From the NCBI GenBank assembly GCA_050084985.1, contig JBITNC010000002.1, forward strand, positions 4,774,001 to 4,838,000: 64,000 nucleotides of DNA, written 5' to 3'. The position numbers and the translations under genes are program-made. This document shows, in pieces, positions 12,101 to 23,473 of this stretch. Origin of the DNA: Nageia nagi (Eukaryota > Pinophyta). Positions within the stretch are counted from its first letter, which is position 1. Every line of letters begins with the position of its first letter. The notes below the pieces were generated by a model that was not told where the DNA came from, did no database searches, and was given only the letters and a program-made list of their open reading frames with translations.

Positions 12101-13390
12101 AATTGTTGATTAAAAATTAATTCTCACTAGATGTTTCTCAAAGAAGAATCAGAATTGGAGTTAGTAAAAAAAATATTCCTATTATGGCCTTAGCGAACAC
12201 CTTAGATAATCTTGGATTGTGCTACTAACAATTGGTTTCATAATTCTCATAGAAACATATGGACTAGTCCCTACATTACCAAAACAAAGAAGAAGGTGAG
12301 TAAAATAATGTTGATTTGATGGATAGAATAGGAAAACATATTTAAGAGTGAGTTTGCATAGACTACAAAAAAAGATATATATTAATCAATGATTAAAGAT
12401 ATTGAAGAAGAGTATTGGGAATGAGCCTCCATTTTAAGTTGGGGAGGATGTTAGTAGGATATAATTAACTATTGACTGACGAACTATGCTAAGCATTAGC
12501 TACTTGCAATTGATGATTCTATCCAAGTCATTAAGCAAGTAAAAATAACAAATAGATCATTAGGAATAGATACCACTTTTAAGGGATCATCACTAACCAA
12601 TCACTAATTGGAAGATATTTAAAGATAAAAAAATAAGGGATAAGAGATGATGAGAAGAGAATGATGATAAGGAGATAGGCATACATATAAAGAATTAGAT
12701 ATATATACATCACTATTATATCTAGATTGGATATTATAATCACATAAGTCATTGCACTTGTATTTGATTGTATTAATATAAAAGACACTCATTAATTTTA
12801 ATTTTGAGTCTTGGTTATTGTTTTACTCCTTTTCTTTCATATTATATGTACTTTTCAAATTCCAATATGTAAATAACTAACCCACATAATCAAAATTCCT
12901 TATCGCCAAATAAGTTGGTCAACAAACAATAACAATATTGGTGGTATTTTCTACCTCACATACTTTTTTAATATCATGTTTGATGTTGTCATCTTCTATA
13001 GAATTTTCCTAATTCATTTTCCAATTTAATCACCAATTGATCCTTAAAATTAATGTACATTATTCTTTGATTGTACAAATATTAACAAGGGAACTACTAT
13101 CTTTGGTAAAGTAGCAATTAGGAAGAGCAATAATTAGAGCATGTCACAACATTTTTACTCCACAGACATGTTTTATCATCTCATATGGATATATCCTCCT
13201 CATGTGGTAGTGCATAAATTCAATAAAAAATACATTCATAGTTCCAAATGTGAGACTAATTTGTTAAGTTGATCATGAGCAATGTTGGCATAAGTTGTGT
13301 CTCACAGATTTGATGATAGATTTGATATCTCATACAAGTATCAGGTATTTGATGCCTTCTTTCTCACTATTTTTTCATAACCATTTCATG
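9131..13390. other. No gene recognised; possible decayed retroelement end near 12447
   Basis: AT-rich. The longest frame (11545-11802, 85 codons, + strand) contains FIFLGWSYKAPQIRLDYVSN and matches nothing I know. At about 12436 a purine tract (GTTGGGGAGGA) is followed by TGTTAGTAGG, which looks like a polypurine tract and LTR start, but I could not find a matching second LTR. Confidence 0.35.
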
Positions 13391-13399
13391 ATGATATTT

Positions 13400-13999
13400 A
13401 ATTATAAAACCATAAAAGTTCAAATACCATTGTCTTAGAGCTTGCTTAAGACCATACAAGCTCTTCTTCAACTTGCATATAAATTTCTCCCTATCCTTAA
13501 CCTCATAACCTTCTAGTTGATGCATATAGATCTCCTCCTCTAAATCATCACGAAGAAAAGTTATCTATACATATAACTACTCAAGATGTAAATATTCTAC
13601 AACCAATATAATCAAAATAGTTCTAATTGAAGTCATTTTAACAACAGAAGAAAATATTTCTTCAAAATCAATACCTTTCTTTTGTGCAAACCCCTTTACC
13701 ATAAATCTAGCCTTGTACCTCTTATTACCTATAACTTTTTCCTTCACCCATTATATGCATTTTTTCTACAATTCTCTCTTTCTTGCATGAAACTTAACCA
13801 AATCCCAAGTTTGGTTTTTTACCAAAGAATCCATGTCCTCATCCATGCCTTTCTCCCGCTTCTTTCTAGTTTCTTCTTGCATTACTTCCTCAAAAGTTCT
13901 TGGTTCACCAGCATAAGTATTGTACAAAATATAATATAATGTGGAAGAGTAATGGTCAAGGGATCTACTTACCCTTGTAGATATTCTAACAACAACCAC
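13400..13999 (-). pseudogene. Copia reverse transcriptase relic (element C)
   Basis: The - strand reads EPRTFEEVMQEETRKKREKG and DSLVKNQTWDLVKF at 13999-13766. It continues in other frames as RYKARFMVKGFAQKKGIDFE, then SIRTILIILV, then [14 protein letters not shown] and [20 protein letters not shown] down to about 13440. These are the signature blocks of copia RT before the YVDD box, which is not present. Many stops: not functional. Confidence 0.85.
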
Positions 14000-14143
14000 T
14001 AGATTTTGTGACTCTTATTGTGAACCTTTGGTATTTCCTTTTCAATAATCTCATCAAGTAATATGCACTTGGAGTCTTTCTTTTCTTCTTTCTTTTCCTA
14101 CAACTTGCAATTATAGATTACTTTTTCATTGAATACTATATGT

Positions 14144-14470
14144 CTACTTGTGATTATTTTTATAATCCCAAAAATGGTAGCCAAAATTATCAACTCCACA
14201 TTCAATGAAAGTACACTTGTCCATATAAATAAAAGATTCACAAATAAAAGTTTTCATAAATGAATAGTTAACAAGTTTACTTGTCCATACCTCGTCTGGA
14301 ATACCACCATCCAGTCCACTTAAAAATCCTCTATTTATCAAGTGAAGAATAGTATTTGTACCATCAAACCAAAATTGTATAGGCAACCTTGCATGCAATC
14401 TCATACACCTTACACGTTCCATGATTATTTTGTCCATCCTTTTTGATACACCATTCTTCTATGGTATTCT
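14144..14470 (-). pseudogene. Copia integrase C-terminal part relic (element C)
   Basis: The - strand reads DKIIMERVRCMRLHARLPIQ, then FWFDGTNTILHLINRG, then GIPDEVWTSK and later YMDKCTFIECG. This matches the segment of copia integrases that follows the catalytic glutamate (ERVRCML..A.LP..FW..A..TA..LINR.P). The catalytic residues themselves are further upstream in decayed sequence. Confidence 0.8.
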
Positions 14471-14779
14471 TGGCATTATCTTCAATGAACAGTAACTATA
14501 CAATTTCTTACTACAACACTCACCTCCATTATTAGATTTGAGAAACTTCAACCTATTTCTTATCTTATTCTCAACCAAATATTTCCATTCTTAAAAGTAT
14601 AAAAAATATTAGATTTTCTTTGAATGTAGTAAACACAAGTTTGTCTAGTTGCATCATCAATAGAAGTAGCATAATAAGAAGAACCACTAAGAGATGGTAC
14701 CTAAGTTGGTCCTTATAAATTTGTATGCACAAGATCTAACTTTATTTTCTTCTTTTATTTCCCAACTTTGAGAAATCTA

Positions 14780-15003
14780 ACTCTCTTCTATTTCTCATAA
14801 ATATAATGCTCATAAAAGCCCAAATCAACATGCTTCAGATTTGGCAACAAATTTTTGGAGTGGAGAACCTGCATCCTCTTCTCACTCATGTAGCCAAACC
14901 TATGATGCCACAAAGTTTTATCCTCATCTGTAGAAGCTAATACCATAGAACAATCAAATATGCTAGTAAGTAAATACAACATAGCACCCATATTTTCTTT
15001 CAC
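14780..15003 (-). pseudogene. Copia GAG-pre-integrase segment relic (element C)
   Basis: The - strand reads DKTLWHHRFGYMSEKRMQVL, then HSKNLLPNLKHVDLGFYEHY. This is the zinc-binding HHCC region in which W-H-x-R-x-G-H-x-S is expected. The H of the GH pair is now Y, and the first C of C-x-x-C is replaced. Confidence 0.8.
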
Positions 15004-15249
15004 TAGATACTATCATTGATCCTTTAGTAACCTTCCATGAATGATGTCTGAATGTAATTATATAGCCTTCATTATGCAACTTTCCTATTGAAATTAGGTT
15101 TCTTTTCAAATTAGGAATGTGTCTTGCCTCTTTTAGCAACCATTAATTTCCATTAGATAATTTTATCATAATCTTACTTATTCCAATAATTTAGCATGGT
15201 TGATTATTTCCCAATAATGCTTGTCCAAAATCATCTTGAACATAATTTA

Positions 15250-16068
15250 AAAATATATTTCATATGGGATGTAGCATAAAAAGAATCTATCAAGTCTATC
15301 ACCTAATACTTAGAAATATTATCTAATGAGAGAACTAAATCATCTTGCAACATATCAACTGCAATGTTCACTTCTTGATTATTATTTTGTCTTTCATCTC
15401 CTCCTTTTTCTTCTCCCTTTCAAGACCAACAATCCCTTTTTAGACACCCTTTATTCCTATAGTACTAACAATATAGTTTCCTCTTTCCTTTGGATTTAAA
15501 TTTGTATTTATTTGACTTCCCATGATTTCTTGAAATCTTTCCTCTCTCCCTTTGTCTCCCTTTGTTCTCAACATGTGATTTTCTATTGCATTTCCTTGCT
15601 ACGTATAACACTAATAACATCATCAAACTTTAGAGTATTGGAACCATAAATAGAATTAATCATAGCCATAACCAATCCATTCTAACTTGAAATAATGAGC
15701 ATAAGATTAAAAGAGCCCTTATCTCATCATCAATATATATTTCAATATAGTTTAACTAATTAGTATTTATGTTAAGCTCATTTGAATGATCAATAACAAA
15801 TCCACATGCTAATATCTGCATATTAAATAAATGGTTCATAAGAAATACCTTATTTAAAGCTTAGGGTTTTTTTTTGTATAATCTAGCTAACACATCCATG
15901 AGATATTTTTTTATCTTTTCTTTTAAAATGTTGAAGGCCACCGTCACTACCAAGCATAGTTGTTAGTTCCTATTAACTTTATATTCATAAGTTCTCATTC
16001 TTCATATGATGTAGTTGCTGACTTCTTTAGTTTTCCACTCAATGGTAACTAAATATCATTATGATATA
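15250..16068 (-). pseudogene. Copia gag relic, C-terminal part (element C)
   Basis: Fragmentary frames on the - strand, e.g. around 16060-16010 a stretch reading YLVTIEWKTKEVS that corresponds to the region just after the copia gag start. Stops are frequent. Its N-terminal continuation is at 24739-24830, showing that element A split this gag. Confidence 0.55.
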
Positions 16069-16073
16069 GGTAG
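16069..16073 (+). other. Target-site duplication of element A (left)
   Basis: GGTAG immediately before the 5' LTR and repeated at 24734-24738 immediately after the 3' LTR. Confidence 0.95.
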
Positions 16074-16534
16074 TGTTAGAATTTGTAATGAAATATTGTG
16101 AATATCTAAACTCCTTGTAAGTTCAATTAATCACTTAAAGGATATGTAGATACCTTAAGGGATTAATTGAATTCTTTATTATGTGTGGACTTTGACCTTA
16201 CCATGGGGTTAGTTGGTAGGTTAAAGTTAGGTGATACATTTATTGTAACCCTAACCTTACCCTTGGGTTAAAGGGAGGTTAGGGAGGTGCTCTCAAGCTA
16301 TAAATAGAGGGCCTCTCCTCTTGTAAAATAACTAAGTTTTTGGAGTAAGATTACTCTACTAGTTTTGTAAGAGAGAAAGAGAATAGTTGTAAGAGGGGCA
16401 TACTTGAGAATTGAGATCCTAGTTGTGGATGTACTCCCAAGGAGGGAGGAACCACATTATATGTGTGTTATCTTGTGTATGATTGAGTTTCCTAGTCTTG
16501 GTCCTTGAGGATTAGTTTAGGTCTAAATCCTTCA
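16074..16534 (+). repeat. Element A 5' LTR
   Basis: 461 bp, TGTTAGAATT to AAATCCTTCA. A TATA box (TATAAATA) lies at 16300-16307, after a CAAGC context and before GAGGGCCTC, so transcription should start about 30 bp further on. It differs from the 3' LTR at four bases (T/C near 16188, T/C in the AAAATAACT stretch, T/G in TAGTTTTG, C/A in GATCCTAG). Confidence 0.97.
16300..16307 (+). promoter_or_regulatory. Element A LTR TATA box
   Basis: TATAAATA in the 5' LTR. The same box is in the 3' LTR at 24498-24505 and, as the reverse complement, in element B's LTRs. It is the likely core promoter for element RNA. Confidence 0.7.
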
Positions 16535-16536
16535 AT

Positions 16537-16548
16537 TGGTATCAGAGC
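16537..16548 (+). other. Element A primer-binding site
   Basis: TGGTATCAGAGC, two bases after the LTR: an exact match to the plant site complementary to the 3' end of initiator tRNA-Met, which primes minus-strand DNA synthesis. Confidence 0.95.
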
Positions 16549-16672
16549 TTGGTGTGGAAGCTCTTCTTCTTGGTGTGGAAGCTCTTCTTCTTGGTGTAGA
16601 AGCTCTTCTTGGTATGGAAGCTCTTCTTCTTGGTGTAGAAGCTCTTTTTGGTGTGGAAGCTCTTATTCCTTC
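16549..16672 (+). repeat. Tandem repeat directly after the primer site
   Basis: About six copies of an 18-21 bp unit TTGGTGTGGAAGCTCTTCT, differing by 3-bp steps and single substitutions. The same words (GAGCTTCCACACCAA and relatives) occur in the matching place in element B, so the repeat belongs to the family. Confidence 0.85.
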
Positions 16673-17289
16673 AATTTTAAGGTCTTGGTGAGGTAAATTC
16701 CAAGAGAAGGTATAAATTTCCTCCTCATTTGGTTATTTTATGGATTATTACATGATGCTACTAACACATTACTTGCTATGTGTTAGTCCTTTTAAATTAT
16801 GATTAACAAGTTGTAATTTTTTTTACTAATCCTCTATGTTACTTGCAATTTTTAAATTGCTATAATTCTTTTAAAAAGGGTTAGTATACAAAAATTGTAT
16901 TTTTTTTTACATATTATATTGGAATTAAATGTATGTGTTGGTTCAATTTATCACAACATTTGCTTAATACCAATATATGATGAAACTTGCAATATATACT
17001 AACATTAATTATGTTATTACTATTTACTTAAAAATAGTAATATATTATTGTGAAATTTCTCATATATATACTACCATTTTTTATGTTAGTGGTATTTTTT
17101 TTATTGGTGAGGCATGAACATTTACAAAAATGAGAGGAGGATAATTTTTTTTTTTTGTTCTACTACAAATTTTTAAATGAGGGCACAATAATATATATAT
17201 AAATTTTTTATTTCTATAAAAATTTTATATATAGTTATCAGCATCGCTTTAATATAGAAATTAATACATTTACTCTTATCCAGCTAAGA

Positions 17290-18215
17290 GGCTAATTATT
17301 CTAATCATTCGTAGCATTTATGGGGACACTAATACATTCATAATCTCCTTATCCTTATGAGGAGAAGGCATAATATTTTAGACAGACCATTTTTAACAAA
17401 ATGTAATCCTAATTTGATAGAATTGTAAATATTTCGTAATGATACACGAGGAATAGGATCTTGAATGCTGCATACGAGTTCTTTTGATGTCTCCTTCGAT
17501 GTCTCAGCCTCCACCGCCCTCCGTAGCCTCCTCCTGTGGACTGCCATGATCGCAGGATCTACATAAAATGAAAGGCATGTGAGTTGTTTGATGCGATGCA
17601 TGGTGTAGATAGAGTTTCATGGACTATAATGATCACAAGATATGCACAAAATGGTAACGCAGAGAAGGCACGTAATTGTTTGGCATAATGCATGATGCAG
17701 ATAAGAGTTTCATGGCCTGTAATGATCACCGGATATGCACCAAATGGATACGTTAAAAGGACCTACAAATTGTTTTTGCCTCCTCACGATACAGTCTCGT
17801 TCACTACCTTGATTGCAGGATATGCACCAAGGATATGCCCAAAATGAATATGTTGAAAGGGTTCGTGAATTATTTGACATGATGCATGATTCAGACAAAG
17901 TTTCATGGACTGCAATGATTGCCAGATCTGCACAACATGGATACATTGACCAGTCTATGCATTTTTTATCACCTTCATCTCTTCATGCCATCAATGGCTC
18001 CATTCCTGCATCACCAAACACGCAAATGCATGGCCCCTAGCATGCCTTTTTAACGTGCCCCTCCTCCCCGCCGCCCTGCAGTCGTGACCTCTGGGTGGTC
18101 AACCACCGTCTGGCTACCTCACACGACCTCCACTACCCTACATGGCCTCCTCGCTGACTTAGGACTCCCTCTGCCACCCAGCCTCTCCCCTCCACGCGGC
18201 TTACCTTGGCCACCT
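17290..18215 (+). other. Foreign GC-richer block in element A leader
   Basis: Base composition changes sharply here: the surrounding leader is very AT-rich, while 17490-18215 contains C-rich text such as CCTCCTCCCCGCCGCCC. The flanks (16549-17200 and 18220-19400) have counterparts in element B's leader, but this block does not, so it looks acquired. Its left part is PPR sequence, listed separately; the right part (17980-18215) is unidentified. Confidence 0.6.
17530..17975 (+). pseudogene. Captured PPR gene fragment (PLS type) in element A
   Basis: At least four degenerate pentatricopeptide repeats in tandem. Recognisable pieces are WTAMIAG, then ACELFDAMHGVDRVSWTIMI with TRYAQNGNAEKAR, then VSWPVMITGYAPNGYVKR, then DTVSFTTLIAGYAP, and finally YAQNEYVERVRELFDMMHDS followed by VSWTAMIARSAQHGYID. 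The text ARELFDxM..D.VSWTAMIAGYAQNGY is the signature of PLS-class plant PPR proteins, which bind organellar RNA. Single-base indels and stops separate the repeats, so it is not expressible as one protein. It has the same orientation as the element and lies between primer site and gag, as expected for transduced host sequence. Confidence 0.8.
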
Positions 18216-19486
18216 TTCAATTTTTTTTTTCAACAATAGTTGTTGAGCCTTAATTCTTTTTACCAACTATGCAGGGATTTGATTTTTTTTGCCTTGGTCA
18301 AAATTAAACATTTAAGGGTTTTTCCCTAAGTCTTTTTTAAGTAAACAAAGGACATTTTTACTTACAATGCATACTTCAAAGCCCAATTATAGCATCCAAG
18401 TTTTTAGGGATAACACATTACTTGAAAAGGAAGGAGGAACCATACTTAAAAGAAATTTTTTAGCATCCAAGTTTTAGAACTTTAAGTAAAAACAGGGGGG
18501 AATTTGTATAATTTTTTACTTAAATCTTTATCTAGATGGATCTTGCATGCTAAATTAATAATGCATGCCTCTTAACCTTGTTCGGAATAAAGCATGCTTA
18601 GTACTTAAAATTTTAAGTTAAAAAATGCATGATGCATGTTTATTACTTAAATCTTTAAGTCATGGAATAATGCATGATTAAGCTATGGATTAATGCTAAG
18701 TAGGACTTAGCCTTTTAAAAAAAATTCATTAAAGTGTTTGAATGAATTTTTGAAATTAAGCAAAAGTATGCAAAATGTAAAAAGTCTTTTAGGGGTTAGT
18801 ACAAAACCCATTGAACTCTTAAGGTTTCAAGTTCGTGTGGATGGAGTATTTTCACTTTAATTTATATTTTTGCACAATTGCTTTATACTTACAAAATGCA
18901 AAATATTGAAAGTAACCCCTAAAATGAACACATCCGCACGTATTTTTCCACAACATGACTTGTTTGGGGAGCCACGAGGTGAGGACAGGGTAGACTGGAG
19001 CCTTTTTAGTCCGAAGACCCAAGTGGTGGTAAGTCCGTCTTAATTGCCCCTAAGACCTCTGTTGGATTGGACATAACTCTATTAGGTGGACAGGCATGTG
19101 TGTAGTGATACCACATGTCCACACGTCCATTCAAGGATTATCCTGATAACCTAGGAGGAAAACTGAAAACCTTAAAAAGATAATTAAAATGGCCGGTCCA
19201 AGATACGTCGGATCCTTGGAAAATAGTTAGTACTTATCCTTCTAAGAGTATATTACTGACCAAGGTGAACTAGTTGAGGACTGGTAGTACCTGGGCTCCA
19301 CTCTACGAGCATCCAGGTGAAGGCCTAATTCTATACAAGAAAACAACCTCAACTTTATCCTTCTATGGATTGTGGGTTATAAGTTTGCACATGTGGGACA
19401 TGTTTACTTATTAGATGTTTTATATGTATAGATGGAAAATTGTAAAAGTTTGCATTCTTATTGCATATTTACTTTTTTTTGTAGCA

Positions 19487-22400
19487 ATGGTTGAAACCTT
19501 CATACCCAAGCATATACTCGACGGTTCCAACTTTGGAATATGGGAACCTCGTATGAAAGCTGAGTTACAAGCAAGGAAGTTGTGGCAGATAGTTAATGAA
19601 GACTTGGTCGCTCCTACTGATGAGAAGGCTCTTGAAATATACAACTCAAAGAATGAGTTAGCAACTTCAATGATTTATCGTGCAGTTTCAGATGACATCC
19701 TTCTCATGATCTCTTCTTCAACATTAGCAAAGGAAGCTTGGGATAGGCTGAAGAAAATTTACCTTGGGTCAAAATTTTCAAGGAGGTTCACCATTTTACA
19801 AAAGTTGTTGCAATATCGTCAAGGTGAAGATGAAAGTGCATCTATCTACTTGAACAAAATCATTGACCTCAGGACACAACTGGTTGGCTGTGGGTGCAAC
19901 TGGATCAATGATGAGTTCATGGTCTTCATCATTCTTCAAAGCCTTTCTACAAAGTTCAGTAACTTTGTCACGGTTATGGAAACAAGGCTCGATGATGAAG
20001 AAGATGTCATCTCTCTTGATAACCTCTCTAGACTCCTTCTGAAGCATGAGGAAACTTTGAATAAGAAAATGTTGAACCTTTCTCCAAAGGACAATAACAT
20101 TACTCTAGGAGCAACCAAAAGTCCTTTCAAGAAAAAGTTCAAACATTATAAATTCAAAGATAACAAGTCCTCATCTACCTTTAGGAAGTATGAGAAAAAG
20201 GGCAGCAATAATGGCAACTTCAGGCAAAGGAATGACAAAGCTGGATCAAGCAATCCAACACCTCAGGAAAAGTTTGATGGAAATTGTAACTTTTGTGGCA
20301 TCTTTGGGCACAAAGAGTATGATTATCGTAAAAAGAAATTTGCTCAAAAAGGTAAGGGAAATGCAAATGTGAGAAATTTCAATAATAGAAAGAAGAACAA
20401 GCATACTGCTACTGTTGCCTACTACTCAATAACTCAAACTATTTCAAATGATTGGCTTGTTGATTCAGGATGCACTAATCACATGTGTTATGAGAAGGAT
20501 AAGTTTGAAAACTTTCATAAGTACAAGAAGGATGCAGTTGTGATAGGTGATAATACAGTCCTTGATGTTTAAGGAATAGGGAGTGTGAAGATTCATGGAA
20601 AGACTCTTGATAATATTTTTTATGTGCCTAAACTAAGGATGAATCTTATCTCCGTAATTTAGATTACAAGGAAAGGATACTCATTTGAGTTTACCTCACA
20701 CTCCTGGTGTGTCAAGAAAGGACTTGCCACCTTCATGAAAGGATTAGTAAAGGATGACCTTTATATTGTGGATCAAGTTCCTTTAAAAATGTGTCTTGCT
20801 ACAAATGTTTGTTCAAAGGGTAATCTTTGGCATCAATGATTAGGGCACCTTAACCACAAGAGTATTCAAGATATGAAAAATCAAGAACTTGTGGAAGGTT
20901 TACCTAATATTTCACCCACAATTGGTCTTTGTGAAAGGTGCATTCTAGGAAAGATGAATAGGCAAAAGTTTGAAAAAGATAAGGCAACTCGGGCTACTCA
21001 TCCTCTTCAGCTTGTGCATTCAGATTTGATGGGTCCGTTTCAGACTAAGTCTCTAGGGGGAGCTTCTTATGTTCTGACCTTCATTGATGACTTCAGTAGG
21101 ATGACATTTGGTTATCTACTTGAGCACAAGGATCAAACTTTTGACAGGTTTAAAGACTTCAAGGCTCTTGTTGAAAATCAAACTGATTTTAAGATTAAGA
21201 TGCTGAGATCTGATAATAGGGGTGAGTATAATAGCAATGAGTTTAACGACTATTGTGTTAAACATGGGATCAAGCAAAAATTCACAATCCCTTACAACCC
21301 TCAGCAAAATGGAGTTGCTGAAAGGAAGAATCGAACCATTATGGAAATGGCAAGGTGCATGTTGGGTAACCTTCCTAGTTTCTTATGGGGAAAAGTTGTT
21401 CACACTGCTATTCACACCCTAAATAGGTGTCCTACTAAAGCAGTTGAAGGTAAAACTCTGTATGAAGCATGGACAGGAAAGAAACCTAACATCTCACACT
21501 TTAGGGTCTTCATCTATGATGCATTTGCCTTCATTACCTCAGAGAAAAGAAAGAAGCTAGATAAAAGATCAGAAAAATGCATCTTTGTGGGGTATGATAA
21601 TCAGCATAGAGGTTACAGGCTCTACTCCTCATCCCATAAAATAATCTTTGTTTCTAGGGATGTCAAGTTCAATGAACTTCTTGAGGATACGACTTCTCAT
21701 GCTGAGGTGTCTGATTCAGATGATTCTTCGCCTGCACCTAACTAGTTGGATGATCATGTAAGGAAGTCACCATAAGAGCAAAATTCTCTAGCTCAAAGAA
21801 TTACAAGGAGTATGACCTTGAATAAATCCTTATTTGCCAAAATTGATAATAAGAATGAGCTATCAACCTTCAAAGAAGCTTCCAAGCAAGAGTGTTGGAT
21901 GGAAGCTATGAAAGTTGAGTATGAGGCGCTCATGAAAAATGAAACTTGGGATTTGGTTTCTTATCCCAATGAGAAAAATGTGATTGGAAATAAATGGATA
22001 TACAAGGTCAAGTACAATTCTGATGGAGAAATTGAGAAATACAAAGCAAGGTTAGTGGCCAAAGGATTCGCTCAAAAATATGGTATTGATTATGAGGAAA
22101 CCTTTGCTCCTGTGGCCAAGATGCCTACTGTCAGGATAATCCTTGCTCTTTCTGCAGCTCAAGGATGGAAAGCTTTTCAACTTGATGTCAAGAGTGAATT
22201 TCTCAATGGTGACTTGGATGTAGAAATCTACATGAATCAACCAGAAGGATTTATTCCAAAAGGTAAAGAGTCTCTTGTGTGCAAGCTAAAGAAGTCTTTG
22301 TATGGACTTAAGTAAGCACCTAGAGCATGGTACAAGAAAATTTCAGGATTCTTTGTAGATATTAGTTTTTCCAAGTGCTTCTCTAACTTAGATCTCTATG

Positions 22401-23400
22401 TACTCAATCAAGGAAAAGACGTGGTCTTAATTCTCCTTTATGTGGATGATCTTCTCATAACTGGTAATAATATTGAAATCATCCAAGAGTGCATCTCCAA
22501 ACTAAAGGCAACATTTGAAATGACTGATCTAGGTCTATTGCATTACTATCTTGGGATGCAAGTATACCAACACAAAGATTGTACTTATCTTAGTCAATCT
22601 AAGTATATATCAGACATCTTGCAAAAGTTTGGAATAGAGGAGTGTAAATATGCTGCAATACCTATTTCTCCTAGAATCGTGGTATCTCTGAGCTCATATT
22701 CTCAATTGGCTGATGCTACAGCTTATAGGCAATTGATAGGTAGTCTTCTGTATCTGACTATCTCTCGACCTGATATTGCCTTTGCAGTGAATTTGATGGC
22801 ACGATTCATGCAAAAACCATATGTTGAACACCTCAATGTTATTAAGCAAATCTTGAGGTATGTGGTAGGGACAAAGGATCTTGCTCTTAAGTATTCCAAA
22901 GTGCCCTCGATTGTTCTCTCAGGGTTCTCAGATTCTGATTATGGGGGAGATAGAGATGACAGAAAATCAACCTTTGCATATGTGTTCAGCATTGGTTCAA
23001 GTGCTATCTCTTGGGCTTCCAAGAAGCAACCTACTGTGACTCTTTCTACCACCTAAGCTGAATATCGAGCCATGTTTGTTGCCGCCCAAGAAGCTATTTG
23101 GCTAAGGCATCTTCTGAATGAAATTGGGTATAAGCAAAATGGCCCATCTCTTATTTCTTCAGATAATCAATCGACTATCTCTTTGGCTAAGAATCTTGTG
23201 TTCCATCAGAGAACCAAACATGTGGAAATCCAAGCCCATTTTATCAGGGAGAAGGTTCTAGATGACATCATACACTTGGAGTATTGTCCATCTACTGAAA
23301 ACTCCGCTGATTTATTCACCAAGCCCCTTCCTGAAGCTCAGTTCAGCAAGCTTAGGGATTCTCTCAGGTTGGTGAGTTGCCCTCAAGGGGGAGTGAAGTT
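19487..23400 (+). pseudogene. Element A gag-pol, seven in-frame stops
   Basis: Copia polyprotein in one frame from ATG 19487 ([20 protein letters not shown]). Domains: gag; zinc knuckle [14 protein letters not shown] (last Cys changed to Tyr); protease with DSG in WLVDSGCTNHMC; integrase with the CERCILGKM zinc site, [16 protein letters not shown] and [12 protein letters not shown] with [10 protein letters not shown]; RNase H with [13 protein letters not shown]. Stops lie at 20570, 20660, 20837, 21743, 21773, 22313 and 23054, each where element B has a sense codon. Several are CAA/CAG or TGG to stop. The frame is otherwise kept until near 23370, where a 1-base loss shifts it. An upstream Met at 19415 would add a hydrophobic leader, but the MVETF start fits copia gags better. 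Confidence 0.95.
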
Positions 23401-23473
23401 TGAACTTTTGTTAGTGATGACAACTTCACCTCTAAGAGGCCTTTTTTGATTATACATTCTATACCTCCGTGGT

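Larger units (their letters stand above)
13400..16068 (-). mobile_element. Element C: decayed Ty1/copia element, left part
   Basis: On the - strand, copia pol domains appear in order from right to left: gag remnants (about 15250-16068), the pre-integrase segment (around 14780-15003), integrase C-terminal part (14144-14450) and reverse transcriptase N-terminal half (13400-13999). Stops and frameshifts occur throughout. It stops at 16068, where element A is inserted; the start of gag and the primer site lie on the other side of A at 24739-24878. No 3' LTR was found to the left; the RT text ends near 13400, so that end is deleted or too diverged. Confidence 0.8.

Noticed and set aside
16240-16290. 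Telomere-like words (AACCCTAACC, GTTAGGG) in the copia LTRs
   Set aside because: Only isolated CCCTAA-like words in a promoter region, not a telomeric array; at most a telobox-like promoter motif.
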